Shown here: one piece after another, positions 7,713 to 15,706 of the stretch
How the letters are laid out: every line of letters begins with the position of its first letter
How positions within the stretch are numbered: the first letter of the stretch is position 1
Assembly (NCBI GenBank): GCA_900545215.1
Contig: UQXW01000022.1
Span: forward strand, 1 to 32,650
DNA: 32,650 nucleotides
Source: an uncultured Bacteroidota bacterium
GTDB lineage: Bacteria > Bacteroidota > Bacteroidia > Bacteroidales > P3
Reading direction: 5' to 3'
Position numbers and translations under genes: made by a program
Notes under the pieces: generated by a model
The model's database searches: none
What the model was told of the DNA's origin: nothing
The model's input: only the letters and a program-made list of their open reading frames with translations

Positions 7713-8333
7713 ATGAAAAAGTTATTGTTTACATCAATCTTTGCGTTCAGCCTTTTCTTTGTTTCGTACTCCCAAAAGAGCGACAGCACGGATTACGGAG
7801 ACATGAGGCTTTCTGCCGGCATGATAATGGGCAGGGATTTTTTCGGAGAGAAGTTCTTTTCCGATAACGTTTCGTTCGAGTACTCCAAATGGCTGAACCC
7901 GAAGGCAGGAATAAGATTGGGAGCAAGCGTTGGTGAGATTTCGTCGGCGTTCTTGGACAACAATGAAGACAAAGCACCATATTCCAAAAACCATCGCCGC
8001 ACATCGGCTTACGTAGGCTTGGATTATGTGGTCAATCCGAGAATGCTGATCAGCGTTACGGCGTTTTTCGACAATGTGAACCTGAACGGCTACGACAGAC
8101 GCTTCGGAGCGTCTCGCCTGTACACCAACGGATTCAATGCAAACCTGACTTACAAATTCTCGAACGAATCTTTGCTCAACCTTTCCTTCACTTACATCGA
8201 GTCGAATGCACCTTTTGTGCCATACTCGCCATATTCGGCTTACGGAAGTCCGTATGCAATGCACGGGTTCTGCGACATGGGAATGGGAGGCTTCGCTCCC
8301 GCAGGAGCATTCACTTCTTTCTGGCTACCATAA
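7713..8333 (+). CDS. Putative outer-membrane protein, function unknown
   Basis: A 206-residue secreted protein with a signal peptide (residues 1-20, ending FFVSYSQ). The mature part contains amphipathic beta stretches such as VSFEYSKWLNPKAGIRLGAS, TSAYVGLDYVVNPRMLISVTAFF, GFNANLTYKFS and LLNLSFTYIES, consistent with a small eight-strand barrel. The C-terminal tail is rich in Pro, Tyr, Gly and Met (YSPYSAYGSPYAMHG). I do not recognise the family. It lies behind the other barrel gene. Its last 23 bp overlap the 3' end of the convergent O-methyltransferase gene. Confidence 0.7.
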   Translation: MKKLLFTSIFAFSLFFVSYSQKSDSTDYGDMRLSAGMIMGRDFFGEKFFSDNVSFEYSKWLNPKAGIRLGASVGEISSAFLDNNEDKAPYSKNHRRTSAYVGLDYVVNPRMLISVTAFFDNVNLNGYDRRFGASRLYTNGFNANLTYKFSNESLLNLSFTYIESNAPFVPYSPYSAYGSPYAMHGFCDMGMGGFAPAGAFTSFWLP

Positions 8334-8967
8334 GCCCGTCCCTGAGAGGCAATATGAGAGCGTCGAAACGCTTGTCCCGACTTATTTTCTCGTTGAAAAG
8401 CATTATTGCTTTGGTTTCCTTGTCCGAATCCCTGACCGGAAGAACGACTTTGCCGTACCAAAGAATATTGTCGGCGATAAGCAATCCGCCGCTTCGCAAA
8501 CGTTCGGCACATTTCTCGTAATAAGCGGGATAGTTGGCTTTGTCGGCATCTATGAATATCAAATCGAAGTCGCCCTCTATCTCATCGATGATTTCCAAAG
8601 CCGTTCCTATATGTAGTTTTATTCTGTCGCCGTATCCGTATTTGTCGATGGCCGAAAGAATGAAGTCTTCCAACAAAGGGTCTTTCTCGATTGTATGAAC
8701 GACTCCGTCCTCAGCCAACCCCTTGGCAAGGCAAAGGCTCGAATAAGCCGTGAACGTTCCTATCTCCAATACGGATTTCGGTTGCACAAGCAGGGAAAGC
8801 ACCTTTAACAGATTGCCCTGCCAGTTCCCGCTCAACATATTGGGCTTCAAGAACCGCAAATGCGTCTGACGGTCGATGTATTTCAAGTCATCGCTTTCTT
8901 CGGAGGTATGTTGCTTGCAGTAATCCTCTATTCTCTTATCCACAAAGGGGTGTATCTGTTTTTCCAT
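8311..8967 (-). CDS. SAM-dependent O-methyltransferase (class I, COMT-like)
   Basis: A 218-residue enzyme of the methyltransferase family 3 (caffeoyl-CoA/catechol O-methyltransferase type). The SAM-binding motif VLEIGTFTAYSSLCLAKGL, the acidic motif VHTIEKDP, and the metal/catalytic motif LIFIDADKANYPAYYEKC are present, followed by GGLLIADNILWYGKV, the Asp-Asn pair expected to bind the divalent metal. The C-terminus DALILPLRDGLMVARKK is the family's usual last strand. Bacterial members methylate small catechol-like or other hydroxylated molecules; the substrate is unknown. It is the last gene of a four-gene minus-strand operon, 6 nt after the OmpA-family gene, and its 3' end overlaps the convergent gene by 23 bp. 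Confidence 0.9.
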   Translation of the reverse strand: MEKQIHPFVDKRIEDYCKQHTSEESDDLKYIDRQTHLRFLKPNMLSGNWQGNLLKVLSLLVQPKSVLEIGTFTAYSSLCLAKGLAEDGVVHTIEKDPLLEDFILSAIDKYGYGDRIKLHIGTALEIIDEIEGDFDLIFIDADKANYPAYYEKCAERLRSGGLLIADNILWYGKVVLPVRDSDKETKAIMLFNEKISRDKRFDALILPLRDGLMVARKK

Positions 8968-8973
8968 CGAAGT

Positions 8974-10176
8974 TTACATTGAAATTATTTTGAACTCCAC
9001 ACGTCTGTTCTTCGCCCTGCCCTCATCTGTCGCATTATCCGCAATCGGTTGCCCCGCTCCGTAACCCTTATATTTGAGACGCTTCTTGTCTATGCCCTTT
9101 CCGATGAGATAATCATAGACAGCCTTCGCACGTTGTTCGCTGAGAGTTTGATTATACTTGTCCTTACCCTTGTTGTCCGTGTGTCCGGAAAGTTCGATTG
9201 CCATATTCGGATAAGCAGCCAGCAATTCCGTCAACTTTTTCAGTTCTACGAAACTCTGAGGCAGCAGAACGCTTTTGTCGAAGTCGAAGAAAATGTTTTC
9301 CAACACTATAACCTGTCCGACCTCATACTCTTTCTCGTCCTTCTTCGTGGTTATCGTTACCTGCTTTTCGGCAATCTCTTTCTTTTCGCTGCATGTCAGA
9401 CAATAGAGTTCCACATCGTCTATATAGTAATAAGCACCCGGGAGAATATCTTTGAGAAAGGCGGGAAAGATAAGGTTACTCTGTTCGGCAGGATAGAAAT
9501 TCCCTATCGTCAGAAAGCGTTCCCCGCCTTTGGCTTCGAATTCCCCTTCAATCAACTGCCAATTCGCCGTGTCCAAGAGCGGACGCTCGAAACTGTTTAC
9601 CACTTGCGGCGGAAAGATTTTTGAAATCTGTTGTCGGATACCGTTTGCGTGAGCCGTCTTACTGTTGTTCGTCAGCAGCCCTCTTGTATTGTCTTTTATC
9701 CTTTCCTCGGTGAACAAACCGCCTATGGTTGCCACGGCACCGGTAGAGTATTCTGAAAGACTGACCCAGAAACTCAGTTTGTAGCGTTCCCCTGCCATGA
9801 GAGGTTCTTTAAGTTCCGTCTGAATGTATTCCCGATAATCTGTCTTGGAAGTGTAAATTCCGACCATGCCTTCGCCGTTACGCGGGTATTGATAGCCTAA
9901 TTTGTTCTTCGGAACCTGACATTGTCTGCCTCCGCAAGGGTGATAGTAGTCGGAAGAGCCGTCTGTGGGTTGCCACCAAGCCTCCACCTCCGTCATCTGC
10001 CCGTATGGTTCTATCTTTTGCGGGCAAGCCGTGTGCTGTTCAAAAGAACCGTTATATATAAGGTTCTTCCGCTCCCTCTCTTGCGAAGAAAGCATGCCTG
10101 CAATGCAAGAAGCAAAAACGAATAACGCTATCTCGACAGAAATGTCCAATCCAAATCTTTTTCCGCATCCAACCAT
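8974..10176 (-). CDS. OmpA-family cell-envelope protein
   Basis: A 400-residue envelope protein. The C-terminal ~115 residues are an OmpA-like peptidoglycan-binding domain: IFFDFDKSVLLPQSF, ELSGHTDNKGKDKYNQTLSEQRA and KGYGAGQPIADN, then a final GRAKNRRVEFKI. The Asp of HTDN and the Arg of NRRVEF are the residues that hold diaminopimelate in this family. The N-terminal part (LIYNGSFEQ through YYIDDVELYCLTC) looks like a jelly-roll, carbohydrate-binding-like module. Residues 10-32 are hydrophobic (LDISVEIALFVFASCIAG) and may be a signal peptide, possibly with a lipobox ending at C24. The chosen ATG overlaps the end of miaA by 49 nt; a TTG nine codons later would retain the hydrophobic segment and shorten the overlap. 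Confidence 0.85.
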   Translation of the reverse strand: MVGCGKRFGLDISVEIALFVFASCIAGMLSSQERERKNLIYNGSFEQHTACPQKIEPYGQMTEVEAWWQPTDGSSDYYHPCGGRQCQVPKNKLGYQYPRNGEGMVGIYTSKTDYREYIQTELKEPLMAGERYKLSFWVSLSEYSTGAVATIGGLFTEERIKDNTRGLLTNNSKTAHANGIRQQISKIFPPQVVNSFERPLLDTANWQLIEGEFEAKGGERFLTIGNFYPAEQSNLIFPAFLKDILPGAYYYIDDVELYCLTCSEKKEIAEKQVTITTKKDEKEYEVGQVIVLENIFFDFDKSVLLPQSFVELKKLTELLAAYPNMAIELSGHTDNKGKDKYNQTLSEQRAKAVYDYLIGKGIDKKRLKYKGYGAGQPIADNATDEGRAKNRRVEFKIISM

Positions 10177-11021
10177 TGTATCTCCTTATCTTTACAAAAC
10201 CATGTCATCTGCCTTTTTGCGTACCTGCGAGTATTGATTTTTATCAGTTCCACAGCCTCTTGCAGGCTTGTTTTGCCGTCCAAGAAATCGAAAATTTCCT
10301 TGTATCCCACCGCATTCAAGGCTTGCAGGTTTCTATACCCGTAAAGTCCTCGCACTTCTTCAATCAAGCCCTGTTCGATCATGCAATCCACCCTTCGATA
10401 AATCCTTTCCAAAAGATTTTCCCTGCTTCGCCTTATTCCTATCTTTATTATATCGAAATCCCTCTTCGTTTTCTTTTGCGAACGAAAGGAAGAAAAAGTT
10501 CTGCCCGTCTGTCTGCATACTTCCAAAGCCCGTATCAATCGTATGTGATTTCGTTTATCGACGATTTCCCAGTATTCGGGGTCTTTCTCTTGCAATTCCC
10601 TTTGCAGAGGTTCCAATCCCTGCGTTGCGAATAAGTCGTTCAATTCCTGCCGAATGCTTTCGTCCTTGTCCGGAATGTCGTCTATTCCGTTGCATACGGC
10701 ATTCACATAAAGCCCGCTGCCGCCCGTCAGCACCACATCATCCTTTTCTTGGAAGAGTTTCCCGATAACCTCCGATGCGTCCCTCTCATACATAGCCGCA
10801 TTGTAGTCTTGGCTGACGGATATGTGGGCAATGAGATGGTGCGGTATCGTTGCGAGTTCGCTTTCGCTCGGACGAGCCACGCCTATGTTCATTTCCTTGT
10901 AGAATTGCCTTGAATCGGCAGACACTATCTCCGTACCCAGCATTCCGGCAAGGCGAATGCACTCCGCCGTCTTGCCGACAGCCGTCGGTCCGACCACAAC
11001 AATCAATCGTTTATTGTTCAT
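10128..11021 (-). CDS. miaA: tRNA dimethylallyltransferase
   Basis: MiaA transfers a dimethylallyl group to N6 of A37 in tRNAs that read codons starting with U. The 297-residue product has the P-loop GPTAVGKT at residues 11-18, the DSRQFYKEMNIGVARPS substrate loop, the HHLIAHISVSQDYNAAMYERDA block, VLTGGSGLYVNAV, and the RIYRRVDCMIEQGLIEEV and NAVGYKEIFDFLDG segments, all diagnostic. Length is normal, without the long C-terminal extension of Gammaproteobacteria. Its start overlaps the end of the CCA-type nucleotidyltransferase gene by 11 nt, joining two tRNA-maturation enzymes in one transcript. Confidence 0.95.
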   Translation of the reverse strand: MNNKRLIVVVGPTAVGKTAECIRLAGMLGTEIVSADSRQFYKEMNIGVARPSESELATIPHHLIAHISVSQDYNAAMYERDASEVIGKLFQEKDDVVLTGGSGLYVNAVCNGIDDIPDKDESIRQELNDLFATQGLEPLQRELQEKDPEYWEIVDKRNHIRLIRALEVCRQTGRTFSSFRSQKKTKRDFDIIKIGIRRSRENLLERIYRRVDCMIEQGLIEEVRGLYGYRNLQALNAVGYKEIFDFLDGKTSLQEAVELIKINTRRYAKRQMTWFCKDKEIQWLDAEKDLDWTFLSR

Positions 11022-12444
11022 GTGGCTTCAATCCGAGTTTTGCGGCTTCCGAATACAGCAATCCCAAAGCCGCTTGCTTCTCATTGGGAATTATTCCGTC
11101 CAAAATGGCGTCTTTGACGGCGGTTTTCAGCACACCTATTTCCTTGCAGGGAGCCAAATCGAAAATCTTCATTATTTCTTCGCCGCAAACCGGCGGTTGA
11201 AAGTTCCTTACTCTGTCCTTCTCTTCGATTTCGAGCATCTTCTGCTTGACAATCTCGAAGTTGTGCATGTATTGTTTGACCTTGTAGCTGTTTTTTGAAG
11301 TTATATCCGCCTGACAAAGCAACATAAGGTCGTCTATGTCGTCTCCTGCGTCGAAAATCAATCTTCTGACAGCCGAATCCGTGACTATATCCTCCGCCAG
11401 CACTATCGGACGCAGGTGCAGGGAAACTAATTTCTCCACATATTTCATTTTCTCGTTCAAAGGCAGCTTCAAACGCCTGAAAATGGATTTCACCATGCGA
11501 CTTCCTTTCAATTCATGTCCGTGAAAAGAAAATCCCGTCTTCTCATCGTAACGCTTGCAGTACGGTTTGCCTATGTCATGCAGTATGGCAGCCCAGCGAA
11601 GGAACAAATCGTCCGACTTTTTCGAGATATTGTCCAAGACTTCCAGAGTATGCTTGAAATTATCCTTGTGCGACCTTTCGCCTATCGATTCCGTGCCTTT
11701 CAGTCTCACCAATTCCGGGAACAGCCTCTCCAAAAGACCGCTTTTATCCAGCAATCTGAACCCCATGGAAGGGTGAGAAGAAAGCATCATTTTGTTGATT
11801 TCATCGATGTTTCGCTCCATCGACACTATTTCTATGCGGTAAGCATTGCGTTTTATCGCTTCAAAAGTGTCGGGGTGTATCGAAAAATCCAACTGCGTTG
11901 CAAACCTGATGGCACGCAACATTCTCAAAGGGTCGTCAGAGAACGTTATGTCCGGATCCGAAGGGGTTCTTATTATCTGCTTCTTTATATCCGAGCAACC
12001 GTCAAAGGGATCCGTCAACTCTCCGTAGCGATTTCGATTCAGGCAAATCGCCATTGCGTTTATCGTAAAGTCCCGTCTGTTCTGGTCGTCTTCCAAAGTC
12101 CCGTCTTCCACAACGGGCTTACGCGAGTCGTGAGAGTAGCTTTCCTTTCTTGCACCCACGAACTCCACCTGCCAATCCTCGTCTCCGTCTCTGAAATGCA
12201 ACATAGCCGTGCCGAAATTCCTGAAAACGGAAATTTTCGAGCCTTTTCCAATCTTCTCCTGCAACTTTTCCGCCAACTGTATTCCGCTTCCGATGGTAAC
12301 GATGTCTATATCCTTGCACGCACGCTTCATCACGGTATCTCTGACAAAGCCTCCAACCACATACGTTTCCAAACCGACTTCATCGGCAGCCCGACCGATG
12401 AGTTCGAAAACGGGAAAACACAACTTCTCTTTCAAATTAGCCAT
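11011..12444 (-). CDS. CCA tRNA nucleotidyltransferase / poly(A) polymerase family with HD domain
   Basis: A class II nucleotidyltransferase expected to add or repair the 3' CCA of tRNAs. The 477-residue product has the head motif YVVGGFVRDTVM (residues 28-39) followed by DIDIV with the catalytic Asp pair at 45 and 47, the RRDFTINAMA motif, the SDDPLRMLRAIRFATQL neck motif, and a C-terminal HD phosphohydrolase domain (ILHDIGKP, then FHGHELKGS). Poly(A) polymerases share this fold; the presence of a single such gene in a tRNA-modification operon and the HD domain favour CCA addition. It is the first gene of the minus-strand operon. A TAATTTTG sequence lies only 5 nt upstream of the ATG, too close for a standard leader, so its promoter is unclear. 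Confidence 0.9.
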   Translation of the reverse strand: MANLKEKLCFPVFELIGRAADEVGLETYVVGGFVRDTVMKRACKDIDIVTIGSGIQLAEKLQEKIGKGSKISVFRNFGTAMLHFRDGDEDWQVEFVGARKESYSHDSRKPVVEDGTLEDDQNRRDFTINAMAICLNRNRYGELTDPFDGCSDIKKQIIRTPSDPDITFSDDPLRMLRAIRFATQLDFSIHPDTFEAIKRNAYRIEIVSMERNIDEINKMMLSSHPSMGFRLLDKSGLLERLFPELVRLKGTESIGERSHKDNFKHTLEVLDNISKKSDDLFLRWAAILHDIGKPYCKRYDEKTGFSFHGHELKGSRMVKSIFRRLKLPLNEKMKYVEKLVSLHLRPIVLAEDIVTDSAVRRLIFDAGDDIDDLMLLCQADITSKNSYKVKQYMHNFEIVKQKMLEIEEKDRVRNFQPPVCGEEIMKIFDLAPCKEIGVLKTAVKDAILDGIIPNEKQAALGLLYSEAAKLGLKPHEQ

Positions 12445-12543
12445 ATTGCAAAATTAAGCAAAATACCCGACAAAGCACCAAGCAGAGGAGCAAATAGAAA
12501 AAATCCGAAATCCTTTTCCGCAATCCCCGCATGGAAAGCCCGC

Positions 12544-12566
12544 ATCATGCCCTCGGCAGGCATGAT
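12544..12566. repeat. Perfect 8-bp inverted repeat next to a promoter
   Basis: ATCATGCC (12544-12551) and GGCATGAT (12559-12566) flank a 7-nt loop. The hairpin lies 12 nt upstream of the -33 element of the plus-strand promoter. It may be an operator or part of a terminator for unseen transcripts; nothing more can be said. Confidence 0.4.
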
Positions 12567-12578
12567 TGCATGGCTCTT

Positions 12579-12609
12579 TTTGCCGATAAAGAGATTTTTT
12601 GTACCTTTG
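12579..12609 (+). promoter_or_regulatory. Bacteroidetes-type promoter for the mutL operon
   Basis: TTTG at 12579-12582, 19 nt, TACCTTTG at 12602-12609: full consensus. Transcription would begin near 12616, giving a 5' leader of about 210 nt that contains the 21-bp repeat array before the first start codon at 12829. Confidence 0.75.
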
Positions 12610-12722
12610 TACTGTTCGCTTCCATGGAAAGACGTTTGCAAAACCCTGTTTCTCTGCCTCGAAAAGGCAAAAAGAGAGGGAAAATCGGCGAAAGGAAAAA
12701 TGCTGATACTCGACGGACTTGA

Positions 12723-12806
12723 CGAAACGCCGTTTCCTTGGAACGAAACGAAGAAAGAATTTTCCGAAACGGCGTTTTATTTCAGCCGAACGGCGTTTCG
12801 ATTTCA
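12723..12806. repeat. Four-unit 21-bp tandem array in the mutL operon leader
   Basis: Units start at 12723, 12744, 12765 and 12786, exactly 21 bp apart: CGAAACGCCGTTTCC, CGAAACGAAGAAAG, CGAAACGGCGTTTTA and CCGAACGGCGTTTCG, each followed by a less conserved AT-rich tail ending near TTTC. The core AAACGSCGTTT is palindromic. The gene-free stretch 12445-12828 holds this array, the promoter and the hairpin at 12544; I see nothing else in it. Confidence 0.65.
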
Positions 12807-12828
12807 AGGCTTAAAAAGACAGTTCGAG

Positions 12829-13101
12829 ATGAGTATATTTCAGACAAGAAAACCGCGAAGATTCGAGTACAAACCGCGGTTTTACGACCCCGATAAGGAG
12901 GAATTGGAACGCTTGAAAGCGAAATACGGACAATCGGAGGGCGAATCGTACAAACGCAGAATCGATTTCCGTTCCGCCATGAAGGAGAAGAAAGACGAGA
13001 AATTGGGCAAGCCCGTCTCGGCTCTTAAAATCATACTGATTGCATCGATAGTTGCAGGCTTGCTTTACTTCCTTTTGTTCATCGTGGAGACATGGCAATA
13101 G
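12829..13101 (+). CDS. Small single-pass membrane protein upstream of mutL
   Basis: A 90-residue protein with a basic, charged N-terminal half (MSIFQTRKPRRFEYKPRFYD through RRIDFRSAMKEKK) and one transmembrane helix near the C-terminus (about residues 65-87, LKIILIASIVAGLLYFLLFI). A similar short protein precedes mutL in other Bacteroidetes from memory, where it has no proven function. The frame is open far upstream, to 11515, but that part is the opposite strand of the CCA-type gene; the ATG at 12829 is the first sensible start. It overlaps the mutL start by 10 nt, so translation of the two is probably coupled. Confidence 0.8.
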   Translation: MSIFQTRKPRRFEYKPRFYDPDKEELERLKAKYGQSEGESYKRRIDFRSAMKEKKDEKLGKPVSALKIILIASIVAGLLYFLLFIVETWQ

Positions 13102-14873
13102 AAGTATTGGACGACATTGTCGCCAACCAGATAGCCGCAGGAGAAGTCGTTAACCGCCCTGCCTCGGTTGTAAAGGAGTTGTTGGAAAATGCCATGGACG
13201 CCGGAGCCACGCGAGTGCAGTTGGTCATCAGGGACGCAGGCAAAACGCTCATTCAGGTGAGCGACAACGGTTGCGGAATGGACAAAGAGGACGCACAGAA
13301 GTGCTTTCTGCCGCATGCCACAAGCAAGATAAAAAGTTCGGAAGACCTTTTGAACCTGCACACCATGGGATTTCGCGGTGAAGCACTCGCTTCCATTGCA
13401 GCCATAGCCCAAGTGGAATTGAAAACACGCAGGGAGGAAGACGAGACGGGGGTGAGGGTCGTAGTCGAAGGAGGCGTGGTGAAAGAGGTTTGCGAAACGG
13501 CTTGCAGCATCGGCACATGCGTTTCCGTCAAGAACATATTCTTCAACACTCCGGCGAGGAGAAACTTCCTTAAAACGGAGCAAATAGAGAACAGCCACAT
13601 AAACGAGGAATTCGTAAGGGTCGCAATGATTAACACGGAGACCGCTTTCTCGTACATAAACAACGAAAAAAACGTTTACAGTCTCACTGTCGGAAATGCA
13701 AAGAAGAGAATAATCGAGTTGTTCGGCAATTCGATAAGCGATAAGCTTATTCCGGTTTCGGAAAAAGTCGATTTGGTGGATATAGAAGGCTATGTCTGTT
13801 CGCCGGAGTTTGCGAAGAAAAACAAATCATGGCAATACTTCTTCGTCAACGGCAGATTCATGCGGAACACATACTTTGCCAATGCCGTGGATAGGGCTTT
13901 CGCCAATCTGCTTCCCGAAAAGAATTATCCCGCATTCTTCATCCGTCTCAGCCTTCCGCCGCAAAACATAGACGTAAACATACATCCGACCAAGACGGAG
14001 GTGAAATTCTTGGACGAGAGAGTGATTTATTCCATTCTTCACGCCTCCGTGAAAAAGAGCATAGGACAATACAGCCTTGCAAGCGAGTTGGACTTCTCCG
14101 TAAAGACCATAGAATTTCCCGTAATCACATCGCAAACTCCTATTCCCAAGGCACCGCAGATACGTTTCAACCCCGAGTTCAACCCTTTCGACACAAGCTC
14201 CGAGGAGAACTTCGCTTTATTGCAGGAGAAGCCCGTCGTGCAACCCTCCTTATTCGAGAGCGACATGCCGCAACAGGCAACCAAGCCCGTTCCTCAACCG
14301 ATGGAGAACCGCAAAGACGAAAAGGCGTTCATGCAAATAGGCGAAAAATATATTGCCGTGCGTTCCAAGAATTCCATGTTGCTGATAGACCAAAGCAGAG
14401 CCTCGCAACGCATAATCCATGACAGGGTTTTGGCTTCGCAAAGCCTTCAAATATTTTCGCAAAGGCTTCTCACGCCGCAACGGCACTTGTTTTCGCCTCA
14501 CATAAGTTTCCAGTTGGTGGAATTTCTTCCCGTTTTGAAACTCTACGGAATAGAGATGGAATACGATAAAAAGGACGGAAGTTTCCTTCTTATGGCGAAG
14601 CCGGAAAAGCAAAGCTCCGAAGAATGCTTCGAGTTGGCGGAAGAACTCATCACAAGCAATAACGAACAAATCCCCGGTGAGGAACAACTTCGCAAAAGAG
14701 CCTTTATGTTGTCCGAAAAGCTGAAAATACAATATGGAGAAAGCCTTTCGCAGAACCGGATGCAAACTCTGGTATCGCAGTTGTTCTGTTTGCCTGATTG
14801 TATGCTCGATCCGAAAGGAGAAAAGATTATATTCAAACTGACCATTGAAGACATGGATAAATTCTTCGAGTGA
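13092..14873 (+). CDS. mutL: DNA mismatch repair protein MutL
   Basis: MutL links mismatch recognition by MutS to strand incision and excision. The 593-residue product has the GHKL ATPase motifs at standard positions: catalytic E29 and N33 in KELLENAMDAGA, DNGCGM (58-63), ATSKI (76-80) and GFRGEAL (93-99). The central region carries the FVNGRFM and NIDVNIHPTKTEVKF signatures. The C-terminal dimerisation domain (about 395-593) is present, but the metal-binding endonuclease motif DQHA(X)2E(X)4E is replaced by DQSRASQRIIHD starting at D433, with His and both Glu residues changed, and no obvious C-terminal Cys/His metal motifs follow. It may therefore lack intrinsic nickase activity. It is followed by a 113-bp gap containing a short CGTTGC/GCAACG hairpin (14918-14932) without a T-tract. 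Confidence 0.95.
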   Translation: MAIEVLDDIVANQIAAGEVVNRPASVVKELLENAMDAGATRVQLVIRDAGKTLIQVSDNGCGMDKEDAQKCFLPHATSKIKSSEDLLNLHTMGFRGEALASIAAIAQVELKTRREEDETGVRVVVEGGVVKEVCETACSIGTCVSVKNIFFNTPARRNFLKTEQIENSHINEEFVRVAMINTETAFSYINNEKNVYSLTVGNAKKRIIELFGNSISDKLIPVSEKVDLVDIEGYVCSPEFAKKNKSWQYFFVNGRFMRNTYFANAVDRAFANLLPEKNYPAFFIRLSLPPQNIDVNIHPTKTEVKFLDERVIYSILHASVKKSIGQYSLASELDFSVKTIEFPVITSQTPIPKAPQIRFNPEFNPFDTSSEENFALLQEKPVVQPSLFESDMPQQATKPVPQPMENRKDEKAFMQIGEKYIAVRSKNSMLLIDQSRASQRIIHDRVLASQSLQIFSQRLLTPQRHLFSPHISFQLVEFLPVLKLYGIEMEYDKKDGSFLLMAKPEKQSSEECFELAEELITSNNEQIPGEEQLRKRAFMLSEKLKIQYGESLSQNRMQTLVSQLFCLPDCMLDPKGEKIIFKLTIEDMDKFFE

Positions 14874-14986
14874 AAAACAACAAATAAACCTGCATTGCGT
14901 TCAAACAAAATGCGATACGTTGCACTGCAACGAAGAAAGCAAACAACCGAATCGAAAAAGAATTTGAAACAACACAGAAAAGAGAG

Positions 14987-15706
14987 ATGAACTTTCAATA
15001 CGGAAACAACACAAGCCAATATACGCCGCCGCAATTCTCGATTATGCCGCCGGTATGCAAGAATTTATTGATTATAAACGTCATTTGCTATCTTGCAACC
15101 GTCGTTTTGCGAACCCGCGGAATTGATTTGACGCAATGGTTCGGCCTTCACTTCTTTGCCGCTTCCCATCATCATATATGGCAATGGGTAACATACGCTT
15201 TCTTGCACGGCAATTTCTCGCACCTTTTCTTCAATATGTTTGCCGTTTGGATGTTCGGCTACACCTTGGAGAACATTTGGGGAGCCAAACGCTTCATCGT
15301 CTATTGTCTTGTAACGATTCTCGGTGCCGCTTTGCTGCAAGAGATTACTTATTACTTCATGTACAGCGACCTTTTGAGCGGTGTATATACATACGTCAAC
15401 ACAGGATACGAGAGAATACCCGTTGCGGATTACCTGAATCAAATAAACACCATAGGAGCTTCCGGAATGGTGTTCGGTCTCCTCGCCGCATTCGGCTTGA
15501 TGTTCCCCAACACAACCGTTTACTTCTATTTCCTTCTGCCGATCAAGACAAAGTGGTTCGTCATCGGCTATATGGTTTTGGAATTGTTCAACGGAATTGT
15601 CGGAACAGCCGACGGAGTCGCTCACTTCGCACACTTGGGCGGAGCATTGGCAGGAGTAATCCTGCTTTACTTGTGGAAGAAGAAACGTGACCAATATCGC
15701 TACTAA
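14987..15706 (+). CDS. Rhomboid-family intramembrane serine protease
   Basis: A 239-residue polytopic membrane protease that cleaves substrates within or near their transmembrane helices. The catalytic dyad is visible as S159 in IGASGMVFG and H216 in HFAHLGGALAG; H79 and N83 in HGNFSHLFFN are the expected oxyanion-stabilising residues. About six hydrophobic helices can be traced: 27-42, 66-90, 102-122, 156-185, 189-207 and 212-231. The N-terminus carries a short Gln/Asn-rich cytoplasmic stretch. The stop codon is directly followed by the GTG start of the next gene, so the two are probably translated in tandem. Its substrate is unknown. Confidence 0.93.
   Translation: MNFQYGNNTSQYTPPQFSIMPPVCKNLLIINVICYLATVVLRTRGIDLTQWFGLHFFAASHHHIWQWVTYAFLHGNFSHLFFNMFAVWMFGYTLENIWGAKRFIVYCLVTILGAALLQEITYYFMYSDLLSGVYTYVNTGYERIPVADYLNQINTIGASGMVFGLLAAFGLMFPNTTVYFYFLLPIKTKWFVIGYMVLELFNGIVGTADGVAHFAHLGGALAGVILLYLWKKKRDQYRY

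Noticed and set aside
12449..12456. Minus-strand TAATTTTG as promoter of the CCA-type gene
   Set aside because: It is only 5 nt before the ATG and has no TTTG at a suitable distance; it would give a leaderless transcript at best.
12432..12641. 69-codon minus-strand frame with a hydrophobic C-terminus
   Set aside because: It overlaps the plus-strand promoter and the start of the CCA-type gene, and has no ribosome site or recognisable family.
11515..12828. Upstream part of the long plus-strand frame that ends at 13101
   Set aside because: It is antisense to the CCA-type gene and then runs through promoter and repeats; only the part from the ATG at 12829 looks like protein.
14918..14932. CGTTGC/GCAACG hairpin between mutL and the rhomboid gene as a terminator
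   Set aside because: No T-tract follows on the plus strand, and there is no consensus promoter after it for the downstream genes.
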